A stretch of 64,000 nt of DNA from Mucilaginibacter xinganensis (GCF_002257585.1 NZ_CP022743.1:3844001-3908000); one strand, 5' to 3'. Shown: positions 52,389 to 61,667, counted from the stretch's first letter. A program made the numbers and translations. Notes: a model not told the origin generated them from the letters alone.

Positions 52389-53168
52389 ATGGATAAACAG
52401 GCAGCGTATACTTTAACCGTTGACGGCCTAAGCGTTAGCTATGGCAATTTCAACGCGGTTCAAAACGTTTCATTCAACGTCCGAAAGGGCGAAATCTTTG
52501 GCCTGTTGGGCCCAAATGGCGCCGGCAAAACCAGTACCCTAAGTGCAATAGAGGGGCTTTTAAAACCGCAGGCGGGCACTATCATAGTTAACGGCAACAA
52601 TACCGTTTCAAAACAGCTGCACGCCCGGGCATCCCTGGGTGTGCAGTTACAGTCAACAAGTTTTCAGGCCGAGCTTTTTGTAATTGAAGTATTGCAGCTG
52701 TACGCCGGCATTTACGGCGTACCTGCGGGTAAAGCCGAATTGATGAATATTTTAAAAGAAATTAACCTGGAAGGCTCGGCAAATAAAAAATTCGGTGAAC
52801 TTTCCGGCGGACAGCAGCAACGTGTATCGCTTGTTATCGCTACTATTCATAATCCCAGGCTGGTTTTACTCGATGAACCTACGAGCGGGCTCGACCCGCA
52901 ATCGCGCAGGCAGCTTTGGGAACGGATTGAGGCTATTCGTGAGCGCGGCCATGCAGTTTTGCTGACCACCCACTCGATGGAAGAAGCAGAGTCGGTTTGT
53001 GACAGGATTGCCATTATTGATCATGGCAAAGTTATAGCGGTTGATACCCCGCAAGGCATGATTGATAAATATAAAGACGACCCCGAAGTTGTTGCGGTTT
53101 CGCGCAGGGGAAGGATCACTCTCGAAGATGTTTTTATCGCCCTAACCGGCAAGGCAATCCGTTCATAA
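52389..53168 (+). CDS. ABC-2 type exporter ATPase
   Basis: 259 residues. Walker A GPNGAGKTS (41-49), signature LSGGQQQRVSL, Walker B LVLLDEPTSGLDP and H-loop LLTTHSMEEAE are all intact. It belongs to the drug/polysaccharide/lipid exporter branch (NatA/DrrA-like). The permease starts 22 bp downstream and the DUF4342 protein is 29 bp upstream; the three form an operon. Confidence 0.96.
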   Translation: MDKQAAYTLTVDGLSVSYGNFNAVQNVSFNVRKGEIFGLLGPNGAGKTSTLSAIEGLLKPQAGTIIVNGNNTVSKQLHARASLGVQLQSTSFQAELFVIEVLQLYAGIYGVPAGKAELMNILKEINLEGSANKKFGELSGGQQQRVSLVIATIHNPRLVLLDEPTSGLDPQSRRQLWERIEAIRERGHAVLLTTHSMEEAESVCDRIAIIDHGKVIAVDTPQGMIDKYKDDPEVVAVSRRGRITLEDVFIALTGKAIRS

Positions 53169-53190
53169 ATATCAAAAAAACTATTCCTTT

Positions 53191-53937
53191 ATGGAGACTT
53201 TGATACCTAAAATATCCACCGTTTTTAAAACACTTTTACGGGCCGACTTTACTACTCAATGGCGCAACAGGCGTGCAGTTATTTTAACGCTTATAGTACC
53301 CGTAATTATCCTGACCACCTGGAAGCCGTTTGTAGCACGGTTTGGTGGCCCCTTTGTACTTTCAAACAGCATTACCATTGGCCTTATAGCTATCGGCCTT
53401 ATGGGCTATTCCACCAGTATTGCGCGTGATCGTGATAAAGGGATTTTTCAGCGTTTACGCGTGGCGCCTATTTCGTCATGGTCAATAATGACCAGCCGCC
53501 TGCTGGTTCAAATGACCATGATTTTGATGGTGACAACCGCTATTTTTATTGCAGGCAGTTCATATGACCAGGTTACCCTTACGGCACCGGGATATATTGT
53601 AACCTATTTTACCGCTATAGTTTGCGGGGCTTTATACCTTAGCCTCGGCCAAATGATAGTTGGGCGCATTCAAAACCCGGAAACTGTTAACTCTACCGTG
53701 CGCCTGGTTTATTTTGTATTTATTATGGGGGGGATGTACGGCCAGTTCAGTACAGATACACAATTTCACAACGTGGTACAATGGTCGCCATACGGCACGG
53801 TTAAAACCATTTTGGCAGCAGGCATGGAACCGCAGCAATGGAACAAAAATGCCTCAATGGCGCTTCTGGCAACGCTTGGTTACACCATAGTGTTTACTGT
53901 ACTCGGAATCAAATGGTTTAAGTGGACTACAAAGTAG
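53191..53937 (+). CDS. ABC-2 type transporter permease
   Basis: 248 residues with six membrane segments. LLRADFTTQWRNRRAVILTLIVPVIILTT is the typical N-terminal coupling helix and first segment, GYSTSIARDRDKGIFQRLRVAPISSW a conserved cytoplasmic loop, and QWSPYGTVKTILAA a late loop. With the preceding ATPase it forms a homodimeric or heterodimeric exporter. The substrate (drug, lipid or glycan) is unknown. Confidence 0.95.
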   Translation: METLIPKISTVFKTLLRADFTTQWRNRRAVILTLIVPVIILTTWKPFVARFGGPFVLSNSITIGLIAIGLMGYSTSIARDRDKGIFQRLRVAPISSWSIMTSRLLVQMTMILMVTTAIFIAGSSYDQVTLTAPGYIVTYFTAIVCGALYLSLGQMIVGRIQNPETVNSTVRLVYFVFIMGGMYGQFSTDTQFHNVVQWSPYGTVKTILAAGMEPQQWNKNASMALLATLGYTIVFTVLGIKWFKWTTK

Positions 53938-53959
53938 CAAACAAAAAACTGGATAAGCG

Positions 53960-54292
53960 CTAACTGATACCTATTAACAGGTAGCTTTCGAGCATGGGGA
54001 TAAATTCATCAATTGTGGCACTGCCGGTGGCATTACCATAACCACCTTTACGAAAGGTGTAAAAAATTCTTCCATTTTTCAGGCACTCCAGGTGAAACTC
54101 CAAGCCTTCCGCGTTCCATAAAAGATAAAGGCTATCGGCCGCAGTGAGTTCAAATTTCCCTGGCCGCTCCAGGTTAATGTCATCTATATAATTTAATAAC
54201 AACTCGGCATTTTGCAGCATCACCGAATTCGGCTTAAATAGATCTGCACCAACTCCAATTAAAATTGCTTCAATTTCCGGATGTTTGAACAT
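53960..54292 (-). CDS. Small hypothetical protein
   Basis: 110 residues, soluble. MFKHPEIEAILIGVGADLFKP and the C-terminal TIDEFIPMLESYLLIGIS frame a beta-rich core (LEFHLECLKNGRIFYTFRKGG). No family is recognised. It converges on the ABC-2 permease gene, 23 bp away, and is divergent from the next gene. Confidence 0.65.
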   Translation of the reverse strand: MFKHPEIEAILIGVGADLFKPNSVMLQNAELLLNYIDDINLERPGKFELTAADSLYLLWNAEGLEFHLECLKNGRIFYTFRKGGYGNATGSATIDEFIPMLESYLLIGIS

Positions 54293-54451
54293 GGCAGTAA
54301 CAGTTAATTAATTACGTTTACTTATACGTGCCCCTTAGTCAATAGTTTCGCTAACTAATGGTAAATTTTCTCTCTTTGATGATCTGAAAATTTCAAAATA
54401 ATCATACCTTTACACCCGACTGATAAACAGTTTTGTTTAATAAATTGACGA

Positions 54452-54670
54452 ATGAAAAAAGTAAGCATACTCCTTATTATAGTTGGTATAATCGTAACCA
54501 TTGGCTTAATTATTTACTACAGGGGTGTAGTTAACCCGGTTGACTCTGATTCAATGACAATTGATCGCAGCGGAAACCAGGTTTCGGAATGGCCTTTATT
54601 TATAGGCATCATTCTTACTTTTGTTGGTATCGTATTTTACTACGTAAGCCACACCGAAAAAAAGGCTTAA
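54452..54670 (+). CDS. Small two-helix membrane protein
   Basis: 72 residues with two membrane segments (VSILLIIVGIIVTIGLIIYY and PLFIGIILTFVGIVFYYVS) and a short polar loop between (NPVDSDSMTIDRSGNQVSEW). It is like many unstudied small membrane proteins of the phylum. A TACCTTTA sequence lies about 50 bp upstream as a possible -7 element. No family is recognised. Confidence 0.7.
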   Translation: MKKVSILLIIVGIIVTIGLIIYYRGVVNPVDSDSMTIDRSGNQVSEWPLFIGIILTFVGIVFYYVSHTEKKA

Positions 54671-54785
54671 TAAGTCAGTGCCCGCTAATTTTTGTTCTAT
54701 AACTTTTGGATTTGCATTTGGGTGGCGTTTAGGTTTGCATTTTCTGCTAGCATCTTAGTTTGAATTTATTTTTTTGCGGCTATGC

Positions 54786-54810
54786 GCCTTATCTTATTGA
54801 TAAGGCTTTT
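54786..54810 (+). terminator. Terminator after the small membrane protein gene
   Basis: GCCTTATC (54786-54793), loop TTATT and GATAAGGC (54799-54806) form a perfect 8-bp stem followed by TTTTACGTTTTTT. It lies 116 bp after the stop and before the FkbM gene. Confidence 0.82.
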
Positions 54811-54887
54811 ACGTTTTTTAGAGGCTAACCGTTAGCTATTTATTTTTATATCTTTACCAGCACAGGGTAGAGAAAAATACCACATTT

Positions 54888-55670
54888 ATGGCTGCAAGGA
54901 AACTTCTCAAAAAAATTATAAATATCTTACCGGCAAAACTGAGGAACAAAGCATACAAGGCATCTGCAATTGTTTTCGGCTTGCAAAGTTTGAATTCACT
55001 ACCCTTTTACGATATGTATCATCATATCGCTAACCTGAAAAAACTCGGGTTTAATCCCGACCTTGTAATCGATGCCGGGGCTTTATTTGGCCAATGGACT
55101 GAGAACGTCAGAAATATATTTCCCGGAGCAAAGTTTATTATGATTGAGCCGCAAGTAGCTCAAAAAACATTTTTGGAGGCAGTTATCAGCAAATTTGATA
55201 ATGTCAGCATGGAGCTTTCATTGTTGGGGGATGTTGAAAAAAATGGTGTTGAGTTTTATCAAATGGGGACCGGATCAAGCATTTACCAGGAAAATTCAGA
55301 TCATTCCCGGGAAAAAGTCTTGTTAAAAATGGAAACCATCGATGCAATAGTTGAAAAGAAATACAAAATGCCTGCCAACTGTTTTCTAAAGCTGGATGTA
55401 CAGGGGGCCGAGATTGATGTTTTAAAGGGTGCTGCCGAACTATTAAAAAGAACAGAGTTTGTTTTATTGGAAATAAGCGTTTTAAACTATAATTACAAAG
55501 CGCCGCAGTTTACTGATGTAATTATCTTCCTCAAAAACATAGGTTTTGTGTTATTTGATATCTGCGACGAAAGAAGAACGAAAGACGAGGTACTTTATCA
55601 AACTGATATGATCTTTGTTAAGGAATCATCAAAAATCAGAAAATCTGTTGACTTTAAGGATATTCAATAG
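54888..55670 (+). CDS. FkbM-family methyltransferase
   Basis: 260 residues. A basic leader (MAARKLLKKIINILPAKLRN) is followed by the SAM-binding fold: LVIDAGALFGQWTENVRNIFPGAKFIMIEPQ (60-90) and FLKLDVQGAEIDVLKGAAELLKRTEFVLLE, the family's DxxG and DVQGAE blocks. FkbM enzymes O-methylate sugars of surface glycans or secondary metabolites. No glycan cluster is adjacent, so the acceptor is unknown. Third-position A/T use is higher than in its neighbours, which may hint at transfer. Confidence 0.9.
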   Translation: MAARKLLKKIINILPAKLRNKAYKASAIVFGLQSLNSLPFYDMYHHIANLKKLGFNPDLVIDAGALFGQWTENVRNIFPGAKFIMIEPQVAQKTFLEAVISKFDNVSMELSLLGDVEKNGVEFYQMGTGSSIYQENSDHSREKVLLKMETIDAIVEKKYKMPANCFLKLDVQGAEIDVLKGAAELLKRTEFVLLEISVLNYNYKAPQFTDVIIFLKNIGFVLFDICDERRTKDEVLYQTDMIFVKESSKIRKSVDFKDIQ

Positions 55671-55783
55671 AAACCCGCCCCCCCAGAAGTGCTAATCCCC
55701 CGTTTTGACACTCAATCATCTTCTTCAATTGTCATTTTTTAATTATATCAAACTAAGCAGCTATATTACGGTTGAATTTTTGT

Positions 55784-57436
55784 ATGATGACAAAGAATGA
55801 AATTTTCGGCTACGCGCCTGACAAAAAATACGATACGCTTGTTGCTTATTTTTCGATGGAATTTGCTATTGACCAAGCCCTTAAACTCTACAGTGGCGGC
55901 CTTGGCTTTTTAGCAGGATCGCACTTGCGCAGCGCCTATGAGCTAAAGCAAAACCTGCTGGCAATTGGCATGCTCTGGAAATATGGTTATTACGACCAGG
56001 GTCGTGATGGTAATGCATTAATGAAACCCGAGTTTATTGAAAAACAGTATTCCTTTTTGCAGGATACAGGCATCATTTTCGCCGTACCCATACATGATGC
56101 CCCTGTGCTGGTAAAAGCATACCTTCTAAAACCCGAAACATTTGGCTCGGCACCACTATTTTTACTGAGTACGGACATTCCGGAGAACGATGAGCAATCG
56201 CGTACCATTACGCGCCAGTTATATGATCCTAACGAAACCACCCGCATTGCACAAAGTATAGTGTTGGGAATTGGCGGAGCCATGCTGCTTGATATTTTAA
56301 AAATTGAACCCGCTGTTTATCACATGAATGAAGGGCATTCCCTCCCGCTCAATTTTTACCTTTATGCCAAATACAATAATCTAAACGAAGTGAAAAAAAG
56401 GGTTGTATTTACTACACATACACCCGAAATGGCCGGAAATGAAGAACATGACTACGCCCTGTTAAAGGAAATGTCGTTTTTTTACCACATGCAGGAACAT
56501 GAAGTAAAATCAATATTGGGTTTGGATGGCGACAGGCTTAATTATACACTTGCTGCTTTAAAATTTGCACGCAAAGCCAATGGTGTTTCAAAACTTCACG
56601 GAGATGTGGCCCGGAAGATGTGGGGAAGTAATCCCGGTATCTGCGAAATAACTGCTATAACCAACGCGCAAAATAAAAGCTATTGGAAAGATGACAAACT
56701 GGAGCAGGCCATAACTACGGATGATGACCAGGGTATTACCACCAGAAAAAAGGAAATGAAGCGCTTACTGTTTAAAGCCGTAGCTGACCAATGCGGTAAG
56801 TTATTTAGTGCTGATATTATAACCATTGTGTGGGCAAGACGCTTTGCCGGCTATAAGCGTGCAGATTTAATGATGCGCGATTGGGACCGGTTTATTACTC
56901 TTATTGAAAACAAAAATTACCCGGTACAAGTAATATGGGCTGGAAAACCTTATCCTGAAGATTACTCATCTATCGACCTGTTTAACCAAATAATAAGCAA
57001 GGTAAAACCTTTTGCCAATTGTGCCGTGCTTACCGGTTATGAACTGGCGCTTTCAGCCTTATTAAAAAAAGGTGCTGATGTATGGCTTAATAACCCCAGG
57101 ATGTACCGCGAGGCCTCCGGAACAAGCGGAATGACCGCCGCTATGAATGGCGCCGTTAATGTATCCCTGCCGGATGGCTGGGTGCCCGAGTTTGCAAAAG
57201 ATAAGGAGAATAGCTTTGTAATAAAACCTGCTGATGACAAACTGCCTGTGGAAGAAAAAGACACATTGGAGGCCCGCAACCTGATGGATACACTTGAAAA
57301 TACGGTTCTTCCCATGTATTATCACAACCATGCAAAATGGATAACTGTTATTAAAAGTGCAGCTACGGATGTTGTTCCGGCATTTGAAGCCGGCAGAATG
57401 GCTGATGAGTATTACGAAAAAATGTACAGGATATAA
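55784..57436 (+). CDS. Alpha-glucan phosphorylase homologue without the PLP lysine
   Basis: 550 residues from the ATG at 55784 (a second Met follows; a TTG at 55772 is in frame). It has the short GT35 layout: YFSMEFAIDQALKLYSGGLGFLAGSHLRSA, YHMNEGHSLPLNFYLYA, VVFTTHTPEMAGNEEHDY and RRFAGYKRADLMM. At the cofactor site, normally EASGTSGMKxAxNG or EASGTSNMKFxLNG, this protein reads EASGTSGMTAAMNGAVN: Thr (codon ACC at 57134-57136) in place of the PLP-binding Lys. Pyridoxal phosphate could not form a Schiff base, so phosphorolysis is doubtful; a PLP-independent glycosyltransferase or a glucan-binding role is possible. All other blocks are intact. Confidence 0.88.
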   Translation: MMTKNEIFGYAPDKKYDTLVAYFSMEFAIDQALKLYSGGLGFLAGSHLRSAYELKQNLLAIGMLWKYGYYDQGRDGNALMKPEFIEKQYSFLQDTGIIFAVPIHDAPVLVKAYLLKPETFGSAPLFLLSTDIPENDEQSRTITRQLYDPNETTRIAQSIVLGIGGAMLLDILKIEPAVYHMNEGHSLPLNFYLYAKYNNLNEVKKRVVFTTHTPEMAGNEEHDYALLKEMSFFYHMQEHEVKSILGLDGDRLNYTLAALKFARKANGVSKLHGDVARKMWGSNPGICEITAITNAQNKSYWKDDKLEQAITTDDDQGITTRKKEMKRLLFKAVADQCGKLFSADIITIVWARRFAGYKRADLMMRDWDRFITLIENKNYPVQVIWAGKPYPEDYSSIDLFNQIISKVKPFANCAVLTGYELALSALLKKGADVWLNNPRMYREASGTSGMTAAMNGAVNVSLPDGWVPEFAKDKENSFVIKPADDKLPVEEKDTLEARNLMDTLENTVLPMYYHNHAKWITVIKSAATDVVPAFEAGRMADEYYEKMYRI

Positions 57437-57545
57437 AAAATACAATCGCTCCTGCCTGGTTCTGGAGTTATGCTAACCGAAATATTTAAAATGGGCTTGC
57501 ACTCATTTGCCATTAAAGGCTATCTTTACAACCGAGGATTAGAAC

Positions 57546-57779
57546 ATGGGATTGCCACTGCGAATAACTTTTAATGATCAGGATTATATTTACCAGATTA
57601 TTGACAGCAAGATTATTAACCAATACACTACTGAATTGCAGTTACTTGTAAACGGTGAAAAAATACAACTGATAAAAAACGACAAGCGTGTTTGGATACA
57701 AAAAGACGAACTAAAATCATTAGATCCTGAATTGGTTCAGGCCCTTGGAAGGTCGGTATCACTAAGAATGAGGATGTAA
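57546..57779 (+). CDS. Small hypothetical protein
   Basis: 77 residues, beta-rich, soluble (MGLPLRITFNDQDYIYQIIDS, TTELQLLVNGEKIQLIKND, DPELVQALGRSVSLRMRM). No family is recognised. It is 109 bp downstream of the phosphorylase homologue and converges on the AI-2E gene. A TATCTTTA -7-like sequence lies just upstream (about 57520-57527). Confidence 0.65.
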   Translation: MGLPLRITFNDQDYIYQIIDSKIINQYTTELQLLVNGEKIQLIKNDKRVWIQKDELKSLDPELVQALGRSVSLRMRM

Positions 57780-57791
57780 TAGCAGTGATGA

Positions 57792-58832
57792 TTATTTGGG
57801 GTTGATTTTTTTAACGTAGATCTCATCAACCAATATCATCATTATAGCCAGCGCAGGCACTGCCATTATGATGCCCATTGCGCCACCAAGTACCCCCATA
57901 ATCAACTGCCCTACAATTGTTAATGCCGGCGGCATGTTTATCATTTTTTTCTGAATTATTGGTGCTATAATATTTTGCACCAATGTTTGGACGCCGATGT
58001 AAATCAGCGCTACTATAATTGCAGTATTGGTACTGATAGTAAAGGCCAGCAATACCCCGGGGATCATAGCTATAAGCGAGCCAAAATTGGGCACAATAAC
58101 AAGAATACCAGCCAACAGTCCTAACACAAGTGCAAGCGGAACGCCCATTATGCTTAAGCCGATGGGCATCAAAACAATCAACAATATCATAGAGAACATC
58201 GTTCCTTTTAACCATCCTTTAATTGTAAGGCTGGTGCGGTTAATAATGCGTCTGGCTAATTCTTTATGGTCAGGAGGGACCAGCAGTACCAGCCCGTCTT
58301 TATAAAGGGATGGACTGGCCGTGAAAAATATCCCCAAAAACAAAATGATGTACATATTGCCTAAAACGCCAAAACTGGTGCTAAAAAACTGGCTGGCTGT
58401 TGCAAAAAGCTTTTCGGAGCTACCGCCGGATGTTGCCTCAAGTACTTTGCGGCCTAAAGGCGTTTCGTCAAGACTGAGTTTTAATTTTCCAATCGAGAGC
58501 GGCAGGGTATCACTCAACTGTGAAATTTGAATTTGAATTTTGCTACCCATAAACCAAAGCAAAAACCCCAAAATAATAAACGACCCGGCAATTGAGATAA
58601 TCATGCAGGGAAGCCGCTTCCATTTTGTTTTTCGCTCAATAACATCGCCCAGCCCATGAAAGTAAATTGAGATCAGGCAACCTGCAAGTGCCATCAGCAA
58701 TACGCCAAAAGCCACACGAGCTATTAATATAAGCACAGCAACTATGGCAACTATGCCTACGGTGTACCAAACCTTTTCGGTATAAGTTAATTCTTTAGTG
58801 GTTTCAGGAGGTATTGGTTTCTTTTCGGGCAT
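57792..58832 (-). CDS. AI-2E family transporter
   Basis: 346 residues with about eight membrane segments: three near the N-terminus (VWYTVGIVAIVAVLILIARVAFGVLLMAL), a long loop around residues 80-150, and four to five at the C-terminus, including GLSIMGVPLALVLGLLAGILVIVPNFGSLIAMIPGVLLAF, the family's conserved block. Members export small molecules, and the name (autoinducer-2 exporter) fits only some of them; sodium/proton exchange and other roles are also reported. It is monocistronic. Confidence 0.93.
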   Translation of the reverse strand: MPEKKPIPPETTKELTYTEKVWYTVGIVAIVAVLILIARVAFGVLLMALAGCLISIYFHGLGDVIERKTKWKRLPCMIISIAGSFIILGFLLWFMGSKIQIQISQLSDTLPLSIGKLKLSLDETPLGRKVLEATSGGSSEKLFATASQFFSTSFGVLGNMYIILFLGIFFTASPSLYKDGLVLLVPPDHKELARRIINRTSLTIKGWLKGTMFSMILLIVLMPIGLSIMGVPLALVLGLLAGILVIVPNFGSLIAMIPGVLLAFTISTNTAIIVALIYIGVQTLVQNIIAPIIQKKMINMPPALTIVGQLIMGVLGGAMGIIMAVPALAIMMILVDEIYVKKINPK

Positions 58833-59225
58833 AATAACAGTAACCTATATTTTAAATTTAAACTTACAGATTTAATTACATACTTAAAGGTATGTTAAGC
58901 AAATGTTTAATCTTTGTCCGCTATCAATATAGCTCAACTTAAAGTACTAGGGTAAAATAATCTAATCTTAAAGTTTGAGTAATAAACAGAGACCAGTTTT
59001 AAATAAAAATCCCCTTACACTCGCTGCTCGGGGATTTTAACCTAAACCTTATCACAATGCACACAGGAAGTGTGCTATGAAGCTCCAAATTTAGCAATTT
59101 AAAAACTATGTTCATGGTAAATATTGGCGAAAAATTGGGGTTATTGTACCCAAAAAATCTTAATTCAACGTAATTTTGAAAAATCAGGATTTTTCTTTTT
59201 GTTGGAATACCTTACCTTCGGTTTC
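58833..59225. other. Gene-free stretch with two hairpins
   Basis: About 390 bases. AAAATCCCC (59006-59014) and GGGGATTTT (59030-59038) form a perfect 9-bp stem, with T residues on both sides; GCACAC (59059-59064) and GTGTGC (59070-59075) form a second, perfect 6-bp hairpin with a 5-base loop. Neither follows a gene on its strand, so a small RNA ending at the first hairpin is possible. The remainder is AT-rich. Confidence 0.45.
59213..59220 (+). promoter_or_regulatory. -7-like element (TACCTTCG) five bases before a start codon
   Basis: TACCTTCG differs from TAnnTTTG at one position and ends 5 bp before the ATG at 59226. The same octamer lies upstream of the NamZ-like gene (48540-48547). Confidence 0.4.
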
Positions 59226-59570
59226 ATGAATACCAGTGATAGTTCCACCACAAAAACCATCATTCATGCTTTTGAGCAGATCGAAGCCGCTTTGAATTTG
59301 AAGTTAAAGCAACAAGGGTATGCGATCCGGCATCAAAATGATGGGGATACCTCTTTTGGAAATCGGCATCTGACCTGGTTAAATGATAAACAGGCATTAC
59401 GCCTTTCACTGGACAGTAACGAAGGCAAATTTATTTTAGATATAGCCAACACTTTGCCCCTATCGCCAAAAACTATGTGGGCCCACGTCCTGAGTATTCC
59501 TTACAACCCGCACAAGCACGACGAACACTACGTTATTACTATTGCAGTTGAGCTGATGGATAGCTTATAA
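59226..59570 (+). CDS. Small hypothetical protein
   Basis: 114 residues from the ATG at 59226; the in-frame codon at 59124 would add 34 unlikely residues crossing the promoter. Soluble; helices near the start (TIIHAFEQIEAALNLKLKQQ) and a beta-rich middle (GNRHLTWLNDKQALRLSLDSNEGKFILDIAN). No family recognised. The stop is 9 bp from that of the convergent T9SS protein gene. Confidence 0.7.
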   Translation: MNTSDSSTTKTIIHAFEQIEAALNLKLKQQGYAIRHQNDGDTSFGNRHLTWLNDKQALRLSLDSNEGKFILDIANTLPLSPKTMWAHVLSIPYNPHKHDEHYVITIAVELMDSL

Positions 59571-59579
59571 AACACAAGC

Positions 59580-61667
59580 TTACCTCAAAATAGCTACCCA
59601 GCCACTCCTGCGCTTATAGTTATTATATTTAAGATCAATAACATAATAGTAAGTACCAACCTGTAAACGTTTGCCATTATAGGTACCGTCCCAGGGTTTG
59701 ATATAGCCGATTGAATGAAATAAATGTTGACCCCACCTATTATAAATGTCAATTGTGGCGTCCTGGTAATCTGAAAGATAAGTAATATTCCAGGTATCGT
59801 TAATACCATCATCGTTTGGCGTAAAGGTGTTAGGGATAATAATATCATTTTTCAGAACCTTAACTGTTACACTGGCCTCAGCCTCGCAACCGGCTGTCGA
59901 TATAACCGTTAACTTATAAGTAGTGGTATATGATGGCGCAGCCAATGGGTTTGGTATGGCTGCGTTGCTTAGTCCTGTTGCGGGTGTCCATAAATATGTT
60001 TTAATATCGCCATTAATTACCGGACTTAACCTAACCGGGTCTGAACCGTTGACTACCGCATTTTGATCAATGGAAATAGTTGGTATTTCATTTACGGTCA
60101 TGGCAATTGCATTGCTGCTTATTGTTAAAGGTGCAACACATGCGGCGTTGCTGGTTAAGCCACATTTAATAACATCATTATTTACCAGATCGGTTGCCGA
60201 ATAAATGGGGCCGGATGCCACAGCAACGTTATTCTTATACCATTCCAATACAGGAGAAGTCCCTCCGTTTACCGCGTTTGCAGTAAAATTTACCTGCGTA
60301 CCCGGACAAATAGTATTTGACGGACTTGCCATAATATTAACGGATGGGGATACTCCACGGCTTACAGTTACAGTTGCCATTGCAGTTGCCGTACAGTTAT
60401 TTGCATCGGTAACAGTAACATTGTAGATACCGCTGCTGCTAAAAGTATTGACTGCATAATTGGGGCTGTCGCCTCCATCCCACGAATAAGATACGCCGCC
60501 GCTGGCGGTAAGTGTAACGGTGCCGCAACCGCTTGTGCTGCCTGAAATTACCGGAACCGGAGGACTATTAACGGTAACAACTTTTGAAGCTGTAGCGGTG
60601 CAACCGGAAGCAGTGGTAGCTGTTACAGTATAGGTGCCGCTTTGGCGAAAGGTGTTTGTTGCACTATTGGGTGTATCGCCCCCATCCCACATATAAGATA
60701 CACCTCCTGATGCTGTAAGTGTAACACTGCCGCAGTTGCTTGCGTTACCCGAAATTACCGGCGGTGGAATATTAGCAGGGGTAACTGTAATAGCTTTTGA
60801 AGCTGAGGTGGTGCACCCGGCGGCATTGATAACCGTTACAATATAGGTACCGCTTTGGTGAAATGTATTTGTTGCGCTATTGGGGCTGTCTCCACCGTCC
60901 CATAAATAAGAAGCCCCGCCACTTGCAGTAAGTGTAACATCGCCACAGGCAGTGGTGTTTTCCTGTATATTGATAGGGAAAGGTGGCGGCCTTAATCCCC
61001 AGGTAATATTGGTATAATACTCTTCGGTGGTTGAATTTATGGTTACACAGGTAAAATCACCGGGAAACATGATGATCGCATAGCCCTCGGTACCCGTTAA
61101 AGACGTACTACTATTGTAAACCATTCCCCCTCCATCATATAAAACGACGTACGGAAGCGAGAAGTCAAGTTTGCTGCTCAGGCCTGCGGAATTCCCTAAT
61201 GATGCTATTAATAATACCGGATTTGTAACAGTTTTTGAAAAACACATTGTGGTAGTTCCGCCAGCGCCTTTTGACCATGTTGTTTGCGGAACTTGTGCAT
61301 TAGGTATCGGGGAAGGATAGCCATTGAATTTTGAGAAATTATAGATCCCGGAAGACGCGCCAAAAGTAAAATTAGATGTCATCGTTACATTAACGAGGCT
61401 TCCGTCTGCGTCAGTTACTGTGCCGGTTGCACTTGAGCCGGTAAAAGCACCCCAGGATGCCCAATTGATATCGTTACAATTTGCCTGGATTTGGGAGATC
61501 ATAGTATTAACATGATCCGGATGGTTTGCTTGGATCTTTGTTTTTTGCTTTATTTTTTCGTAGATTTTAAAGCCATGAGCATTTTTATTAGAATGCCCCC
61601 ACAAAAAAAATGGAATTAACAAGCAAATTAGAATTGAGGGCCTTAATTTTACGTGACTTGCTTTCAT
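59580..61667 (-). CDS. Surface protein with repeats and a type IX secretion sorting domain (type B)
   Basis: 695 residues with a signal peptide (LRPSILICLLIPFFLWG). Three related repeats of about 70 residues (Cys241, Cys312 and Cys381 begin their units) share the block VTLTASGGxSYxWDGGDSPNxA, then further Ig/PKD-like beta domains. The last 85 residues, IIPNTFTPNDDGINDTWNITY to WDGTYNGKRLQVGTYYYVIDL, are the gliding-motility-associated C-terminal domain of T9SS type B cargo. The protein should be carried across the outer membrane to the surface. An adhesion role is likely from the repeats, not shown. Confidence 0.95.
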   Translation of the reverse strand: MKASHVKLRPSILICLLIPFFLWGHSNKNAHGFKIYEKIKQKTKIQANHPDHVNTMISQIQANCNDINWASWGAFTGSSATGTVTDADGSLVNVTMTSNFTFGASSGIYNFSKFNGYPSPIPNAQVPQTTWSKGAGGTTTMCFSKTVTNPVLLIASLGNSAGLSSKLDFSLPYVVLYDGGGMVYNSSTSLTGTEGYAIIMFPGDFTCVTINSTTEEYYTNITWGLRPPPFPINIQENTTACGDVTLTASGGASYLWDGGDSPNSATNTFHQSGTYIVTVINAAGCTTSASKAITVTPANIPPPVISGNASNCGSVTLTASGGVSYMWDGGDTPNSATNTFRQSGTYTVTATTASGCTATASKVVTVNSPPVPVISGSTSGCGTVTLTASGGVSYSWDGGDSPNYAVNTFSSSGIYNVTVTDANNCTATAMATVTVSRGVSPSVNIMASPSNTICPGTQVNFTANAVNGGTSPVLEWYKNNVAVASGPIYSATDLVNNDVIKCGLTSNAACVAPLTISSNAIAMTVNEIPTISIDQNAVVNGSDPVRLSPVINGDIKTYLWTPATGLSNAAIPNPLAAPSYTTTYKLTVISTAGCEAEASVTVKVLKNDIIIPNTFTPNDDGINDTWNITYLSDYQDATIDIYNRWGQHLFHSIGYIKPWDGTYNGKRLQVGTYYYVIDLKYNNYKRRSGWVAILR
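60340..60955 (-). repeat. Three coding repeats of about 210 bp
   Basis: Three copies of a unit coding for CGxVTLTASGG-xSYxWDGGDSPN and TVTATxASGCT; neighbouring copies differ mainly at synonymous and a few other positions. Unit spacing is 71 and 69 residues. Such repeats expand or shrink by recombination. Confidence 0.8.

Noticed and set aside
57826..58215. 129-codon frame on the minus strand
   Set aside because: It is a shifted frame inside the AI-2E transporter gene, with Cys/Tyr-rich composition unlike a protein.
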